Assembly (NCBI GenBank): GCA_013054445.1
Contig: JAAMPI010001178.1
Coordinates: 1 to 18,158, forward strand
DNA: 18,158 nt
Origin: Cudoniella acicularis
Taxonomy: Eukaryota; Ascomycota; Leotiomycetes; Helotiales; Helotiaceae
Reading direction: 5' to 3'
The position numbers were made by a program, and so were the translations under genes. A model generated the notes under the pieces. The model made no database searches. It worked only from the letters and a program-made list of their open reading frames with translations, and had not been told where the DNA came from. Of this stretch, positions 8,851 to 18,158 are shown in pieces; within the stretch, counting starts at the first letter, position 1; every line of letters starts with the position of its first letter.

Positions 8851-11000
8851 CTCTCTCACTTCCGCAATCCCAATACCGGAGCGCCTGGACTTGGATATCC
8901 TAATTCCCCCGATCCTCCTCAAAAAGTTCAGAAAAATATTTCCCCTATCCTCTCTGATAACATGAAAGCAAAAATGCAAGAAATAATAAAGAAATCTCTA
9001 GACGGGCTGCCTTCTTGAAATGTCATGTTTCCCAATCCTTGATCTCGTTAGACTGCTAACAGAGCGAGTTCTAGTCATCTTCGAGTTTTATTTAACTTGG
9101 GGTTTGTTGTAGGTGGGTTGAGATATATTGCGTTTGCATACCATACCGAGTTACGATGTTGTTCGAGAATAGTGTTTTTCCTTCCAGGTGGTTCTCTTGA
9201 ACGTGTTATGTTCTGTTTTTTTAGGGGGGGAGGGGGTGGATCAGGGCAGTTTTATAATAATTATTAGGTTAGTTTTAGGTGTATCCATGCTCATTAAGAC
9301 TCGCTATAGTACTGATATTGACTGTTATAGATTTTCTCAGGAGAAGGCCTTCTGAAATGCTTTGAGAGATATGTCCTCTCTCCTATAATAGCATTGCCAC
9401 GGAGAAAAAGAAAAAAAGCGAAATGAATATCACAATCGAACACTCTAAGGCAAAACATGTTCAAGCGCTCATTGATGTGCGTAATTAAAGTGAAGAAGAT
9501 TTGTATGAAAAAAGACCCCGCACTTTGAGGAAACCAGATAATAAGAGAAGGCTAAGAATTGATTTTCAGGTGAATTATTAAGAGAGGTTTTAGGGTTAGC
9601 TTCTTGCTGTCACGGCTCATTCTACCGTTTGGGTTTTAGTCTGCTGTTAAAGGCACATCTCACCTTTTTTTTCAAAGGCAGAGTTGTTCTGAATCTTAAA
9701 TCCGTCGATTCCTATTAAAAAACCAGGGGTTGGTTGACAGTAAGTTGAGGGACTTGCGAAGCAGTACGAGATGATCTCTTGGTACGAACTCGTAGATGTG
9801 TCCTTGTTGCAGTTAGTTATTGATGTTATTCCAGTAGCATTGCCCAAAGTCACTCTTTTTATAGAGAGAACTGATCGTTTTGACTTCAACGATCTTGCTA
9901 GATTCGTTTCGTGATATTACTAATAATACTTCAATATAATTAAATGATTACAAAATGAAAATGCTTGCTATATTAAATACAAATGATAAACTACGAATAC
10001 TTTCTAGTTCCTTCCTTTGAATACTATTTTCTTATATTACAGTGTTGCTTCTTTGAAGTGTTGTGGGGGATGGGCGGTGTACGGACCACCAATCGGATCA
10101 AGTAATATAAATTCACTTCCAAGCTATAATAAATATGTCGGTAATCTTAAACCTTTACTGGTTAGCATTTCTGAAGATGTTGTGTTAGACAGTTCTTCAT
10201 ATATGCTGGATTTCCAGACTCACTCTTGACCTTGCACATTTTCGCACCTTTCAGAGTCTCACTAGAACCTCATTCTTTTTTCCCCAAAAGTTCTGTCTAT
10301 TTTTGTGCTACTAATTCGATTTCTTTTTGTTGCTATCAATTTTAGAATAACATCAAGGATGAGGTTCCCCGCACACTAAAGCTTAGAAATCCACAAATAA
10401 ATAGACCGCTTTTTCAAGCTCCTAGCATACTTCATAGTATAATTCCCATCGCTCATCTCATCACTCTTGGGCTGTTTGCTCTCTCGTACGTATGGCCTTG
10501 CCATTTAGAGTGAATATCCGACCTTTGCATCGTCTATTTATAATATTGTGCTCTCCTTTCTAGAGGCGATACGTCAAAGCCATCAAGATTCAGACACTGA
10601 AATCACTTCACTATTTTAGCAACACCACACCTATTGTACAACTTCAAATCTGCCCTACTAATTATTTCGAAGTTTTAATGTCAGCAGAAGTTGATTATAT
10701 TAAAATACTATTCGCTGTTGTTTCTAACTTTTAAAGTCTTTTTGAAAGTGAACGAATAGGCGTATCGGTTCTAGATTGGACAGTATAGTAAATATATTTC
10801 CCAAACTAGTAATGAAATTCACTTCAAACAATTAATTATCGAACACCTAGTTAATATTCGTGGATGTAGACTTTTGGGCATGAAGAGTTTTTGATACCAA
10901 GTGTTCAAGCTTGCCGCCGAGCTCTCCCACCCCCCTTTTAGAGCCCACCCAAACACACAATTTACTGCAACATAAACTCTTTACACGCAAGCAAGTTTGC

Positions 11001-12034
11001 TGCTGTCAAGTTAAAAAAAAAATATTACCCTAGATATTATTATCACCGATCGATTTAAAGTTGAAGTAATGGTACCCTGAAATATTTTCGCTACAGCGTT
11101 TCGGGGCCCGTTCCGGGGTAAACTCCTCCCCACAGCACGCTGAAGGGCGCTATAATTTAGGAGTCAATACGCTGAAGCAGCTCTTGGCGGCATAATTTGT
11201 AGGCAGTGAAGGAAGGGAACCAAACCCGCGCTAGTAAATCACGACCACCACACTTCATTTCTGTTCTCCTGGACTTTCGTTCAGCAAGGCCTCATGTCAA
11301 CGAGGATCTGCTTTCTTCCAGCAATTGCCAACGGCGATACATCTTGGCACTGAGACTTTACGATAACAATATTTAACGGAGGACTCGAGGGCCGGGGCAG
11401 ATTGTTTCAAGAACTTTTCCCCAGTTTCGACCACGACCAGCTCGGATGTCAATCAGCAAATTAGCATATCGCAGGATACGGTCTGCGAGCTGCAGACATG
11501 GGGTTATGATACAAGTGTACCTGCCAAGTAGTCAAAGACCCCAAAACTTTACTTACCTTCCGGAGAAGCCGCTGGAGATACTTCGTCTTTTCATCGGCTT
11601 TTCTTCTCGAGCCCTTTCGCGTACCGTGCTTGGAAATGTTTGTTGAGTTTGCCCTAGTTCGGCATACGAAGTGTACCGCATAGGGATCAAATGCCGAGAA
11701 GTTCTCAAGGAAGATCGGCCGTCTTTAAAAATTGTGATCCACTGCCCGGCCGGCCTGAATATGGATACCCAATCTGGATGGAACGCAGCTTGATATTCTC
11801 ATTTGCCAGTTAAAATGTCTCCTGAAAGTTTAGAGGTATATCTGTATTCGCATTGGTTGAAAGCCTGAAAAGAATGGATAAACCGCTCCACTTGAGCGCG
11901 ATGAGAAATGCTGATTCAGATGATGAGTAGGATTATTTATTGAAACACTGAAGAAGATGAGGTGGGAGGAATTGTTCATGCGATGTTTGTATAATCAAGT
12001 TGAGTTGCTTATGAACTTTTCGGCTTCAAGTGGG
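11001..12034. other. Upstream region of the GMC oxidoreductase gene
   Basis: No gene is supported. Two matches to the CreA carbon-repressor consensus (SYGGRG) lie close together at 11113-11118 (CCGGGG) and 11128-11133 (GTGGGG on the minus strand), about 1 kb before the oxidoreductase. Carbon repression would suit a sugar or alcohol oxidase, but the sites are short and could be chance. The plus-strand frame at 11446-11646 shows no family. Confidence 0.4.
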
Positions 12035-14056
12035 ATGTCGAGTATAAATGTCCTACCAGAACTCAACCGTAGATACAGTACATTCATTCATCATTTCATC
12101 ATAGCACCCTCATTCTCCTTTCTTTCAATCGCTACGCTTCTAGCTACTTCCCAAGCATTGACTTATGACTATGTCATCATCGGTGGTGGGACCAGTAGTC
12201 TGGTGGTTGCCCATCGACTCTCTGAACTTCCCAACGTTACCGTAGCTGTTATTGAGGCAGGTGCATCTGTTGTTTACAACATCAATGTGACAGATGGTAT
12301 GCATCTGTTTTTTTTATCAAATTTTGGAGGATGAGCTCTTGGTGCTGTCTTCGGACATGTCTCATCTCCTGCGCTCAAACATCCGCTACAAGCCTACGCT
12401 AGCTTAACAAATAGTTGGAGGTTACGGTAATGCTTTTGGAACAGCTATCGACTGGGCATACCAGAGTACCAATCAGACATCTGGTGGTGGATGGGTTCAA
12501 ACTTTGAGAGCTGGCAAAGCCGTTGGAGGCACCAGTACCATCAATGGTGTTCTACGAAAGCCATCTGCCATGACTGCAAATACTGATTGGGAACAGGAAT
12601 GGCATATGCTCGTGCTGAAGATGTGCAAGTTGACGTCTGGCAAACGCTTGGGAATGATGGATGGAATTGGACAACTTTGCTCCCCTATTACATGAAGTCC
12701 GAGCAATTTCAGACTCCAAAACCCTTCCAGATAGCTGACGGTATCACTTACAATCCCGCCTTTCACGGAACTTCAGAACCCCTCAAGGTTGGCTACCTGA
12801 ATGGTATCATCAACGGAACTGTTGGCCCAACTTTTAACGAGACCATGACAAGCGTGGGTGTTACCTGGAATAACGACATGAACGGCGGTATAATGGCTGG
12901 TTTCCTCTCACCTCCCAGAACGATCGACCAAGCAGCCAATATTCGCGAGGATGCTGGTAGAGCTTACTACTGGCCTATCGTAAACCGAACCAATTTGGTT
13001 CTTTACCAGAACACTTATGCAAGCAAGCTGGTCTGGAAATCCTGCTGCGATGATGTGGTTGCGAATGGTGTTGAGGTGGTGACCTCGAATGGAACTACTA
13101 CCACGATTTCTGCCAATAAGGAAGTTACCACCTCTGCTGGCGCTCTTCGATCATCTTTGATCCTTGAGCTCTCTGGTATCGGAAACCCAGATATTCTTGA
13201 AAAATACAACATCCCAGTTGCTGTTGATCTCCCAACCGTTGGCGAGAATCTCCAAGATCAGACAAACAAAGGTTTAATCTTCGGAGATGTCAATACTGTA
13301 ACTGGCTCAGATGGCTTCATCGCATATCTCACTGTCGAAGACCTCTTTCCCGGGAACTTGACTTCACTCGCCACGTCGGTTCAGTCATCCCTCTCATCCT
13401 ACGCAATAAAGGTCGCAAATGCCAGCAACAACGTTGTCTCTGCAAACGATCTTCTCACTCTTTTCAAGCTTCAATATGATCTCATTTTCAACACTACCAC
13501 TCCACTCCTCGAGCTCTTTATTACTGCTAGTGGTTCCGTCTTCGACTTCGAATACTGGTCCCTCCTACCCTTCAGCCGAGGAAACATTCACATCACATCT
13601 GCCAACGCTTCTGCAGCTGCTAGCATCAACCCCAACTACTTCATGCTCGATTTTGACACCGATGTCCAGGTTACCGGAGCGAAATTTGTTCGCAAAGCCA
13701 TGGGAACACAACCTCTTAATGGGCAGAACACTGGAGAGACCAGTCCTGGACTTCATGCTTTGCCAGCTAATGCTACGGATGCGCAAATTGCAACATTTGT
13801 CAAGAATGGGTTCAGGAGCAACTTTCATCCCGTTGGAACGACTGCTATGATGGCAAGGGAGATGGGTGGTGTGGTTGATTCGCGTCTAAAGGTTTATGGC
13901 ACTAAGAATGTGAGGGTTGTGGATGCTGGTGTTTTGCCTTTTCAAGTGTGTGGTCACTTGACGAGTACATTGTATGCGGTTGCGGAAAAGGCTGCTGATT
14001 TGATCAAGACTGAAGACGGCGAGGATTCTCCTTATGCTTTATCCATCGTCATTTGA
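12035..14056 (+). CDS. GMC-family FAD-dependent oxidoreductase (glucose/alcohol oxidase type), possibly start-less
   Basis: Exons are 12035-12296, 12415-12546 and 12597-14056; the introns (118 and 50 nt, GT-AG) restore NVTDVGGYGNAFG and TSTINGMAYARAEDV. Such enzymes oxidise alcohols or sugars with FAD and make H2O2, usually outside the cell. Numbering from codon 12101: hydrophobic leader 3-19, FAD Rossmann loop VIIGGGTSS (25-33), ribose-binding Glu52, TLRAGKAVGGTSTING (95-110), the second GMC signature around ALRSSLILELSGIG, and catalytic His520 (FHPVGTTAMM) and His563 (QVCGHLTST). About a dozen N-x-S/T sites fit secretion. From 12101 the product is 595 residues, normal for the family. Odd points: codon 12101 is ATA, not ATG, just where a signal peptide should start, and Ser33 replaces the usual glycine. 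The nearest in-frame ATG (12035; others 11957, 11978, 12011) gives an N-extended 617-residue form. Family call is very firm; function is uncertain. Confidence 0.92.
12043..12048 (+). promoter_or_regulatory. Probable TATA box of the GMC oxidoreductase gene
   Basis: TATAAA lies 58 nt before codon 12101-12103, where the signal peptide should begin. It is downstream of the last upstream in-frame ATG (12035). If this is the true core promoter, the mRNA would start after 12035 and that ATG would not be in the transcript. Confidence 0.45.
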
Positions 14057-14802
14057 GGACGGCTTTCCGGATCGGTAGGCGAATTCGGGACAGAATCATA
14101 ACTTAAACAGAGTTCTAGGGTGATGCCTTGATATATTTTTAGGCGCTAGGTGCCGCCTTTCTTCTAGCAGAATATTGTCTTGAAAGGTTAACATCACTTC
14201 ACGATTTCAAAAATATGCTCTCGCACTTAGCAACTTTAAGTCCAGCATTATAGAATTTTATGTTTTACGATCAAAAATATTAAATAAAGGGCAATTTAAG
14301 TGAAAACAATTCGGTTTATTTCCAGCTTTTGAAGTGTTTCCTACGATGTAATCTTACAAGTACCAGTTGACGTACTGGCTCGATAGTGTAGTTCGATGTT
14401 TGGCAGACATTTCGTTTCAGCTAACAATTCAGGGCTTATCTAGACAGCATTATCCGGTTGCCTATGAATTTATCACTGAAAAATCGAAGATGCCTGGACA
14501 ACATGAAGAGTGGCAGGTCTCCAAGAAATACCCATTTAGACTGTTAAACCCCTGTCTCTACTAGCCTTGTAGGTCTTGCTAGGCATTTGAGCATCATTTC
14601 GTGATCAACGTGGCTAATGCAGTAATCGAACGACGAAGCAAGAATTTCTGTGACCCCTAGCGGACGGTGGGCTGTAAATTCGATTATAGTGTCAGTCTAT
14701 GTTATGATTGGTTCCCGGGAGCCTCGTTAGTCGTTATGCCAGAAAGCGAACATCGCCGACATGCGCTAACCTTACAAGACACCACTGCTAAAGCAGGTCC
14801 TT
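14057..14802. other. Intergenic: GMC 3' region and phosphotransferase promoter
   Basis: An AATAAA at 14283-14288 follows the GMC stop by about 230 nt and may direct polyadenylation. Nearer the next gene there is an inverted CCAAT-type ATTGG near 14707. A CTAGC...GCTAG inverted pair lies at about 14562-14582. The plus-strand frame at 14367-14564 has no recognisable content. Confidence 0.45.
14283..14288 (+). other. Possible polyadenylation signal AATAAA of the GMC gene
   Basis: Exact AATAAA, 227 nt after the stop codon in A/T-rich DNA. Fungal polyadenylation signals are loose, so support is modest. Confidence 0.35.
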
Positions 14803-16556
14803 ATGGAACCTGCTCCAACTTCCGTCCTTCGTTCGAGCTCCAGCTCTTCTCTTATCGGGGGCAAAACAGTCGCGCAGTGGCTTTCTGAGATTAAGGCCAG
14901 TAACCTCAAACCGACAGAGGCCAAACCCCCGCAAAGCTTCAGAAATCGCGTCGTACAGGCGCGCATCTATCGCGATCGCGACCAATTCATTGCTTCCATC
15001 CGCGATGACGACGTCTGTCGCCTCGCAGCGTTATACCATAACGGTGATACCTGCACATTCTTCAAGCCGCCGTCTCGCGGTAGCTACAACATTTGCTACT
15101 TCGTGCAGTTCCAATCAAGCTGCATCGAAAGAGATGGCGATAAGTGGGTGGTGCGCGTGCCTCTGGCTCCGTGCTTAGCATTTGGTGGCAGGAGCAAGCT
15201 TGAGAGTGAGGTCGCCACAATGCAGTAAGAGTCTTTTCCTTTTGTGTTTACTTTATATTTGCGATGGATGGCACGAAACTGACGACTCGTTCATTTTTTG
15301 CCCTACCTAGGTTGGTAGCCGACAGGACGACCATCCCGATCCCCAGGATCCACGCGTATGCACTCGGCGACGGCCCCGAGCTATTTCCCTCGTTCCTCAT
15401 ACTCGAATATGTTGAAGGCCTAAAGTTAACCTACGCCGATTTCAAGAAGCTGTCGGATGAACAGCGCACACGCCTCTACACTTCCCTCGCCGATATATAC
15501 ATACAACTTAGGCGGCTTGAGTTTCCCTCCATCGGGTGTGTGACGAGAGAACCGGATGGCTTCGAAGTCCGCAAGAGGACTGTCACAATCGACCTCAATA
15601 TGCAAGAGCTGGAGGGTCTGGCTCCATCTGAGATCCAAGACGCATACTACAGCGCTAGCGGGACCCTTACCTCTGCCAATGACTACATTGCGATGCTGCT
15701 GCAGATTGCGGACAATGCGTTTTCCAAGGGTTGCGGTACTGTCTCGGAGGAGGAGGGCGAAGACCATCTCTACCATCTGCACTTGTTCCGCCAGTATGCC
15801 GAGCATTGGGTTGACCGCAGTCTCGACCGTGGCCCCTTCGCCCTCATCCATGGAGACTTGGAACTATTTAATCTGCTCCTCGGCGACGATATGAACATTG
15901 TCTCAGTTCTAGACTGGGAGTGGAGTCGGGTGGTGCCTCGACAGTTGTTCAAACCACCCTTGTGGCTTAGCAACACCACGATAGAGGACATGTCCTATGG
16001 CTACAGATATAGGGATTATCTCGAGAGCTTGGACAAGTTTCTGGTCGTCCTGCGTGTCCAAGAGCGGGAAAGATATGGGAGTGAGCTCCTGGCAGATGAG
16101 TGGGATAAAGGGAAGCAGAAAAGCGGGTTCATGGTCGCCAATGCTTTGGAAAATTGGACCGCCATGGACTGGTTCGCGAGCCGATACATCAACTTGAGAG
16201 TCTATGGTGGAAAAGAGGACCTGCCAGAGCGAATAAAGACATTCATCCAGGATGATCCTGCTCGCAAGGCTTTGATTGAGAGGAAGGTCCTTGAGTGGAC
16301 TTCTTACACAGCGCAGCTGCAGCAACTTGACGCATTTGTTAGCCACTCCAAAGACCGCATTACGGCAGCACCGGATGGCAAACAAAAATCTGCTTCTACT
16401 GTACAAAGCTTTCTCACGCGGCTATGGCTATGGAAGATACCTATCCCATTACCCACCCAAGCCCTTCCATTCGCCTGGGGAAGTATTCTTGTCATTATCG
16501 CCGGCACCTCGTACTTATTCGGGCGGCGCATGGTTCGGCTCCTATTTTCCCACTAA
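14803..16556 (+). CDS. APH-like phosphotransferase-fold protein with C-terminal membrane anchor
   Basis: Two exons, 14803-15224 and 15311-16556, with an 86-nt intron (GTAAGA...CCTAG) that joins LESEVATMQ to LVADRTTIPIPRIHAYALG. The product has 555 residues. It belongs to the fungal aminoglycoside-phosphotransferase/choline-kinase-fold group: nucleotide loop GSYNICYF (93-100), WVVRVP (116-121) with Arg118 at the usual Lys position, the VAIK-Glu partner region LESEVATM (133-140), catalytic HGDLELFN (321-328; Asp323, Asn328) and metal-binding LDWEW (341-345; Asp342). After a long C-terminal part comes one strong hydrophobic helix (about 526-546) with basic residues and a tail of about nine residues, as in tail-anchored proteins. 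The first ATG of the frame (MEPAP) is used. The substrate is unknown; drug resistance should not be assumed. It converges with the coiled-coil gene at 16572. Confidence 0.92.
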
Positions 16557-16571
16557 GCACGCGCTTAACTA

Positions 16572-16886
16572 TCAGGATGATTCCATGTCCTTCAGTTGCT
16601 TCAGCTCCTCTTCTACTTTAGAAAACTGCTCTTCCAGGCGCTCAATGGCCATTTCCTGTATTTCCAGCAGATCCTCGTTAGTGAGATTAGACGTTTCCTT
16701 CCCTCGTTTGTTCAAGGCGGCGGCTGATGATGATAAGATCATGTCCGCGGTATCTCCACGCTCCATCGCATCTCGAATCTCCTTCATCTTGTCCTTCTTC
16801 TCCTTGATCTTCTCCTTGAGCTCGTCTTTTCGCTCCTTGAGCTTCTCGAGCTCTTCGATGCGGGCATTAGTGATCCTGTTCGACAT
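16572..16886 (-). CDS. Small charged coiled-coil protein, 104 aa, unknown function
   Basis: No named family is recognised. The protein starts MSNRITNARIEELEKLKE at 16886 and ends with TGA at 16572-16574. It is rich in Lys and Glu and has two likely coiled-coil segments, residues 8-45 and 68-100, separated by a Ser/Ala-rich linker (SSSAAALNKRG, 52-62) that contains no Pro. There is no signal peptide, membrane segment or Cys pair, so a cytosolic or nuclear protein that dimerises or binds a partner is likely. The heptad-like, strongly biased composition over the whole frame makes chance unlikely, and the opposite-strand frame is Ser-rich and featureless. The ATG follows CTTAG directly, suggesting an intron in the leader. 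The stop codon is 15 bp from that of the phosphotransferase gene, so their 3' ends probably overlap as antisense transcripts. Confidence 0.72.
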   Translation of the reverse strand: MSNRITNARIEELEKLKERKDELKEKIKEKKDKMKEIRDAMERGDTADMILSSSAAALNKRGKETSNLTNEDLLEIQEMAIERLEEQFSKVEEELKQLKDMESS

Positions 16887-16953
16887 CTAAGACAGCCGAA
16901 CACGTTAGAACATGAAGGAGATATCAGGCCATACATGATACGATAAACTATAC
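16887..16953 (-). other. Candidate 67-nt intron in the 5' leader of the coiled-coil gene
   Basis: On the minus strand, GTATAG (donor at 16953) is followed by a branch-like CTAAC (16904-16908) and TTAG ending directly before the ATG at 16886. Length, branch position and signals match the other introns in this window. No coding exon is evident upstream (an ATG there meets TAG after two codons), so it would be a leader intron. Confidence 0.4.
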
Positions 16954-18158
16954 CTTTTCTATATCATGCTCGTGTGGAGTAGGGGGTGGGTAGTATTCTA
17001 GCGAGAAGCACAGATGTCACCGTCTTCAAAGCATGGAGACAGCCTTAGGATAGTGGTTCTTATGCTATAGATGCTTATTCAGCTAGGAGTTTTTCAGGTC
17101 CAAACTAACCCTTCATCTTATGACTCAGACTATGGAGACGTACAGGTCACTCCTGCATCTCTAATAGGCTTGACAAGTCCTGATGCGTTGGCAGACTATG
17201 AGTCCTCGGGACCTTATCGCGGCCATATTGACTTTCTTACGATTCAAACTTATAAGTCAGAGGAAGCGATGAGGGGTGCTAGTTGGTTAGTCCAGGGGCA
17301 ATATCTGCCAAGTCGAGTCATAAGAAACATTTTAAGGCTCTCCTTGTGGCTTTCTCCACCTCGGCTTTTCATTAAGAATTTGTTAGAATGCGCGATATTA
17401 CCGTCTCCTACCCGCACGTGATCCCTATTATAAAGTAGCAAGCGCTATCATGATCACTTAAGAAGGCGGTGCGGGTCTTGGTGCCTACGCGTTCAGGCCG
17501 TTAGGCCAAAGCCTCGGGTCAGCGCTGCGGTAAGGGGAGGGGAAGGGGGACAGGCCTTATATCCTACCCGACCCCCGCCCCCCAAAATCAAATTTGCTAA
17601 CATTTGGGCTCAAGAATTCATTTCTGTGTATTTGTAGTGTTCCTTAGCCCTTGCGAGCTCAAACTCACGGGTCTGCGCGCAAAGGGCATTTTCTCAGCAT
17701 TCTCAATCATTGCTTAAAAGTTATAAAATCACTAAGAATAATCATTGTTTATAGTTCCAGGACCAGGAGTTTAAAAAAAAAAAGAGGAAAATCACATTTC
17801 TATGCACTATGATTTTGTGATTTAGAACTTTTGATGTTTCCGTTTATTAGCAAAATACTCTATACCACTACACAGAACCAAAAAGTTAAGCTCGTTAGGC
17901 AAAGAAGCATCTATGCCTAGAAAGCAGAGAAGGGTTGGGGGAGGGTTGGTGGGAGCTCGGGGAATAGGTTGGAGTTATTTAGGGGTTTTAATTGTTTTTG
18001 AGGAGTGGTGGTGAAGGTAGGAAAGAAGCGAATCTGTTCGGTTTTAGAAAAAAGCACGGGTAGGATTGAATAGTAGCTACTTGCCGCAAAACTTACCCAT
18101 ACCATTATTGAAGTACAGTTCAGTCAGTCTACAAATAAGTAAGTCAACCCCATCAATC
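16954..18158. other. Intergenic DNA to the window edge
   Basis: It should contain the promoter of the coiled-coil gene. A CACGTG E-box occurs at 17415-17420. A more GC-rich patch at about 17465-17590 includes GGCC-GTTA-GGCC and C-rich runs, without tRNA features. Frames at 17071-17421 (plus) and 17917-18105 (minus) show no family, and the latter's ATG is followed by a donor-like GTAAGT, so a gene running off the right edge cannot be excluded. Confidence 0.45.

Larger units (their letters stand above)
7601..11000. other. AT-rich gene-poor stretch
   Basis: About 3.4 kb without a supported gene. Composition is low in G+C in places (12 of 60 bases at 9901-9960), with poly-A and poly-T runs. Two diverged copies of a G-rich plus CTGCTGTCAAG motif block occur at 7942-8040 and 8767-8850, and the words recur at about 10997. 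A minus-strand open frame ending in a good splice donor at 9663 is the only hint of coding, but it has no start codon. The region may hold old degraded repeats, yet no transposase, reverse transcriptase or terminal repeats are visible. Confidence 0.45.

Noticed and set aside
10069..10085. GATGGGCGGTGTACGG resembling the conserved 3' end of small-subunit rRNA (minus sense)
   Set aside because: The match is short, lacks one GT of the rRNA word, and the flanks do not resemble rRNA.
1..14056. A biosynthetic gene cluster linking the acetyltransferase and the GMC oxidoreductase
   Set aside because: They are more than 10 kb apart with no backbone synthase, transporter or pathway regulator between them.
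15426..16531. Minus-strand frames opposite the phosphotransferase
   Set aside because: Antisense shadows of the kinase-fold gene, whose motifs and splice junction are clear.
17917..18105. Minus-strand frame starting MVWVSFAAS at the right edge
   Set aside because: Composition follows T/C-rich DNA, no family content, and a donor-like site directly follows the ATG; not enough to call a gene.
1..18158. tRNA genes, CRISPR arrays, intact transposons
   Set aside because: No T-loop consensus in a cloverleaf context, no regularly spaced repeats with spacers, and no transposase or reverse-transcriptase motif seen on either strand.

Overview
The window looks like nuclear DNA of a filamentous ascomycete (Pezizomycotina; a leotiomycete would fit, but that is only a guess). 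The reasons are short GT-AG introns of 50-118 nt, genes widely spaced by AT-rich DNA full of homopolymer runs, and protein families typical of such fungi. I see no bacterial operon structure, tRNA, rRNA or CRISPR array.

Layout. (1) Positions 1-1618, minus strand: an alcohol acetyltransferase-family gene. One 62-nt intron is clear, the 3' end is cut by the window edge, and there is an apparent frameshift near its C-terminus. (2) 1619-5629: about 4 kb without a convincing gene. It holds an imperfect hairpin at 3767-3811 and then a GC-rich stretch (about 4.0-5.6 kb) with five unrelated 7-11 bp tandem repeats; this lies directly upstream of the next gene. (3) 5630-6421, plus strand: a 263-residue single-exon protein of unknown function, probably intrinsically disordered. 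(4) 6422-12034: a 5.6-kb gene-poor AT-rich stretch with simple repeats. (5) 12035-14056, plus strand: a three-exon GMC (FAD-dependent) oxidoreductase of the secreted glucose/alcohol oxidase type. Its likely original start codon reads ATA, and a glycine of its FAD-binding loop reads Ser. (6) 14803-16556, plus strand: a two-exon aminoglycoside-phosphotransferase-like (APH/choline kinase fold) protein with a C-terminal membrane anchor. (7) 16572-16886, minus strand: a small highly charged coiled-coil protein that converges on the phosphotransferase with only 15 bp between the stop codons, probably with an intron in its 5' leader. (8) 16887-18158: no supported gene.

The genes do not form an obvious pathway. 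The acetyltransferase and the GMC oxidase could each act in small-molecule or plant-substrate metabolism, but they lie more than 10 kb apart with no cluster backbone enzyme, pathway regulator or transporter between them, so I do not call a biosynthetic cluster. The most notable signals are the probable decay marks in two metabolic genes (frameshift; lost start plus Rossmann glycine change), the membrane-anchored kinase-like protein, and the structured, repeat-rich non-coding DNA between 3.4 and 5.6 kb. I did not find a clear new multi-gene system.
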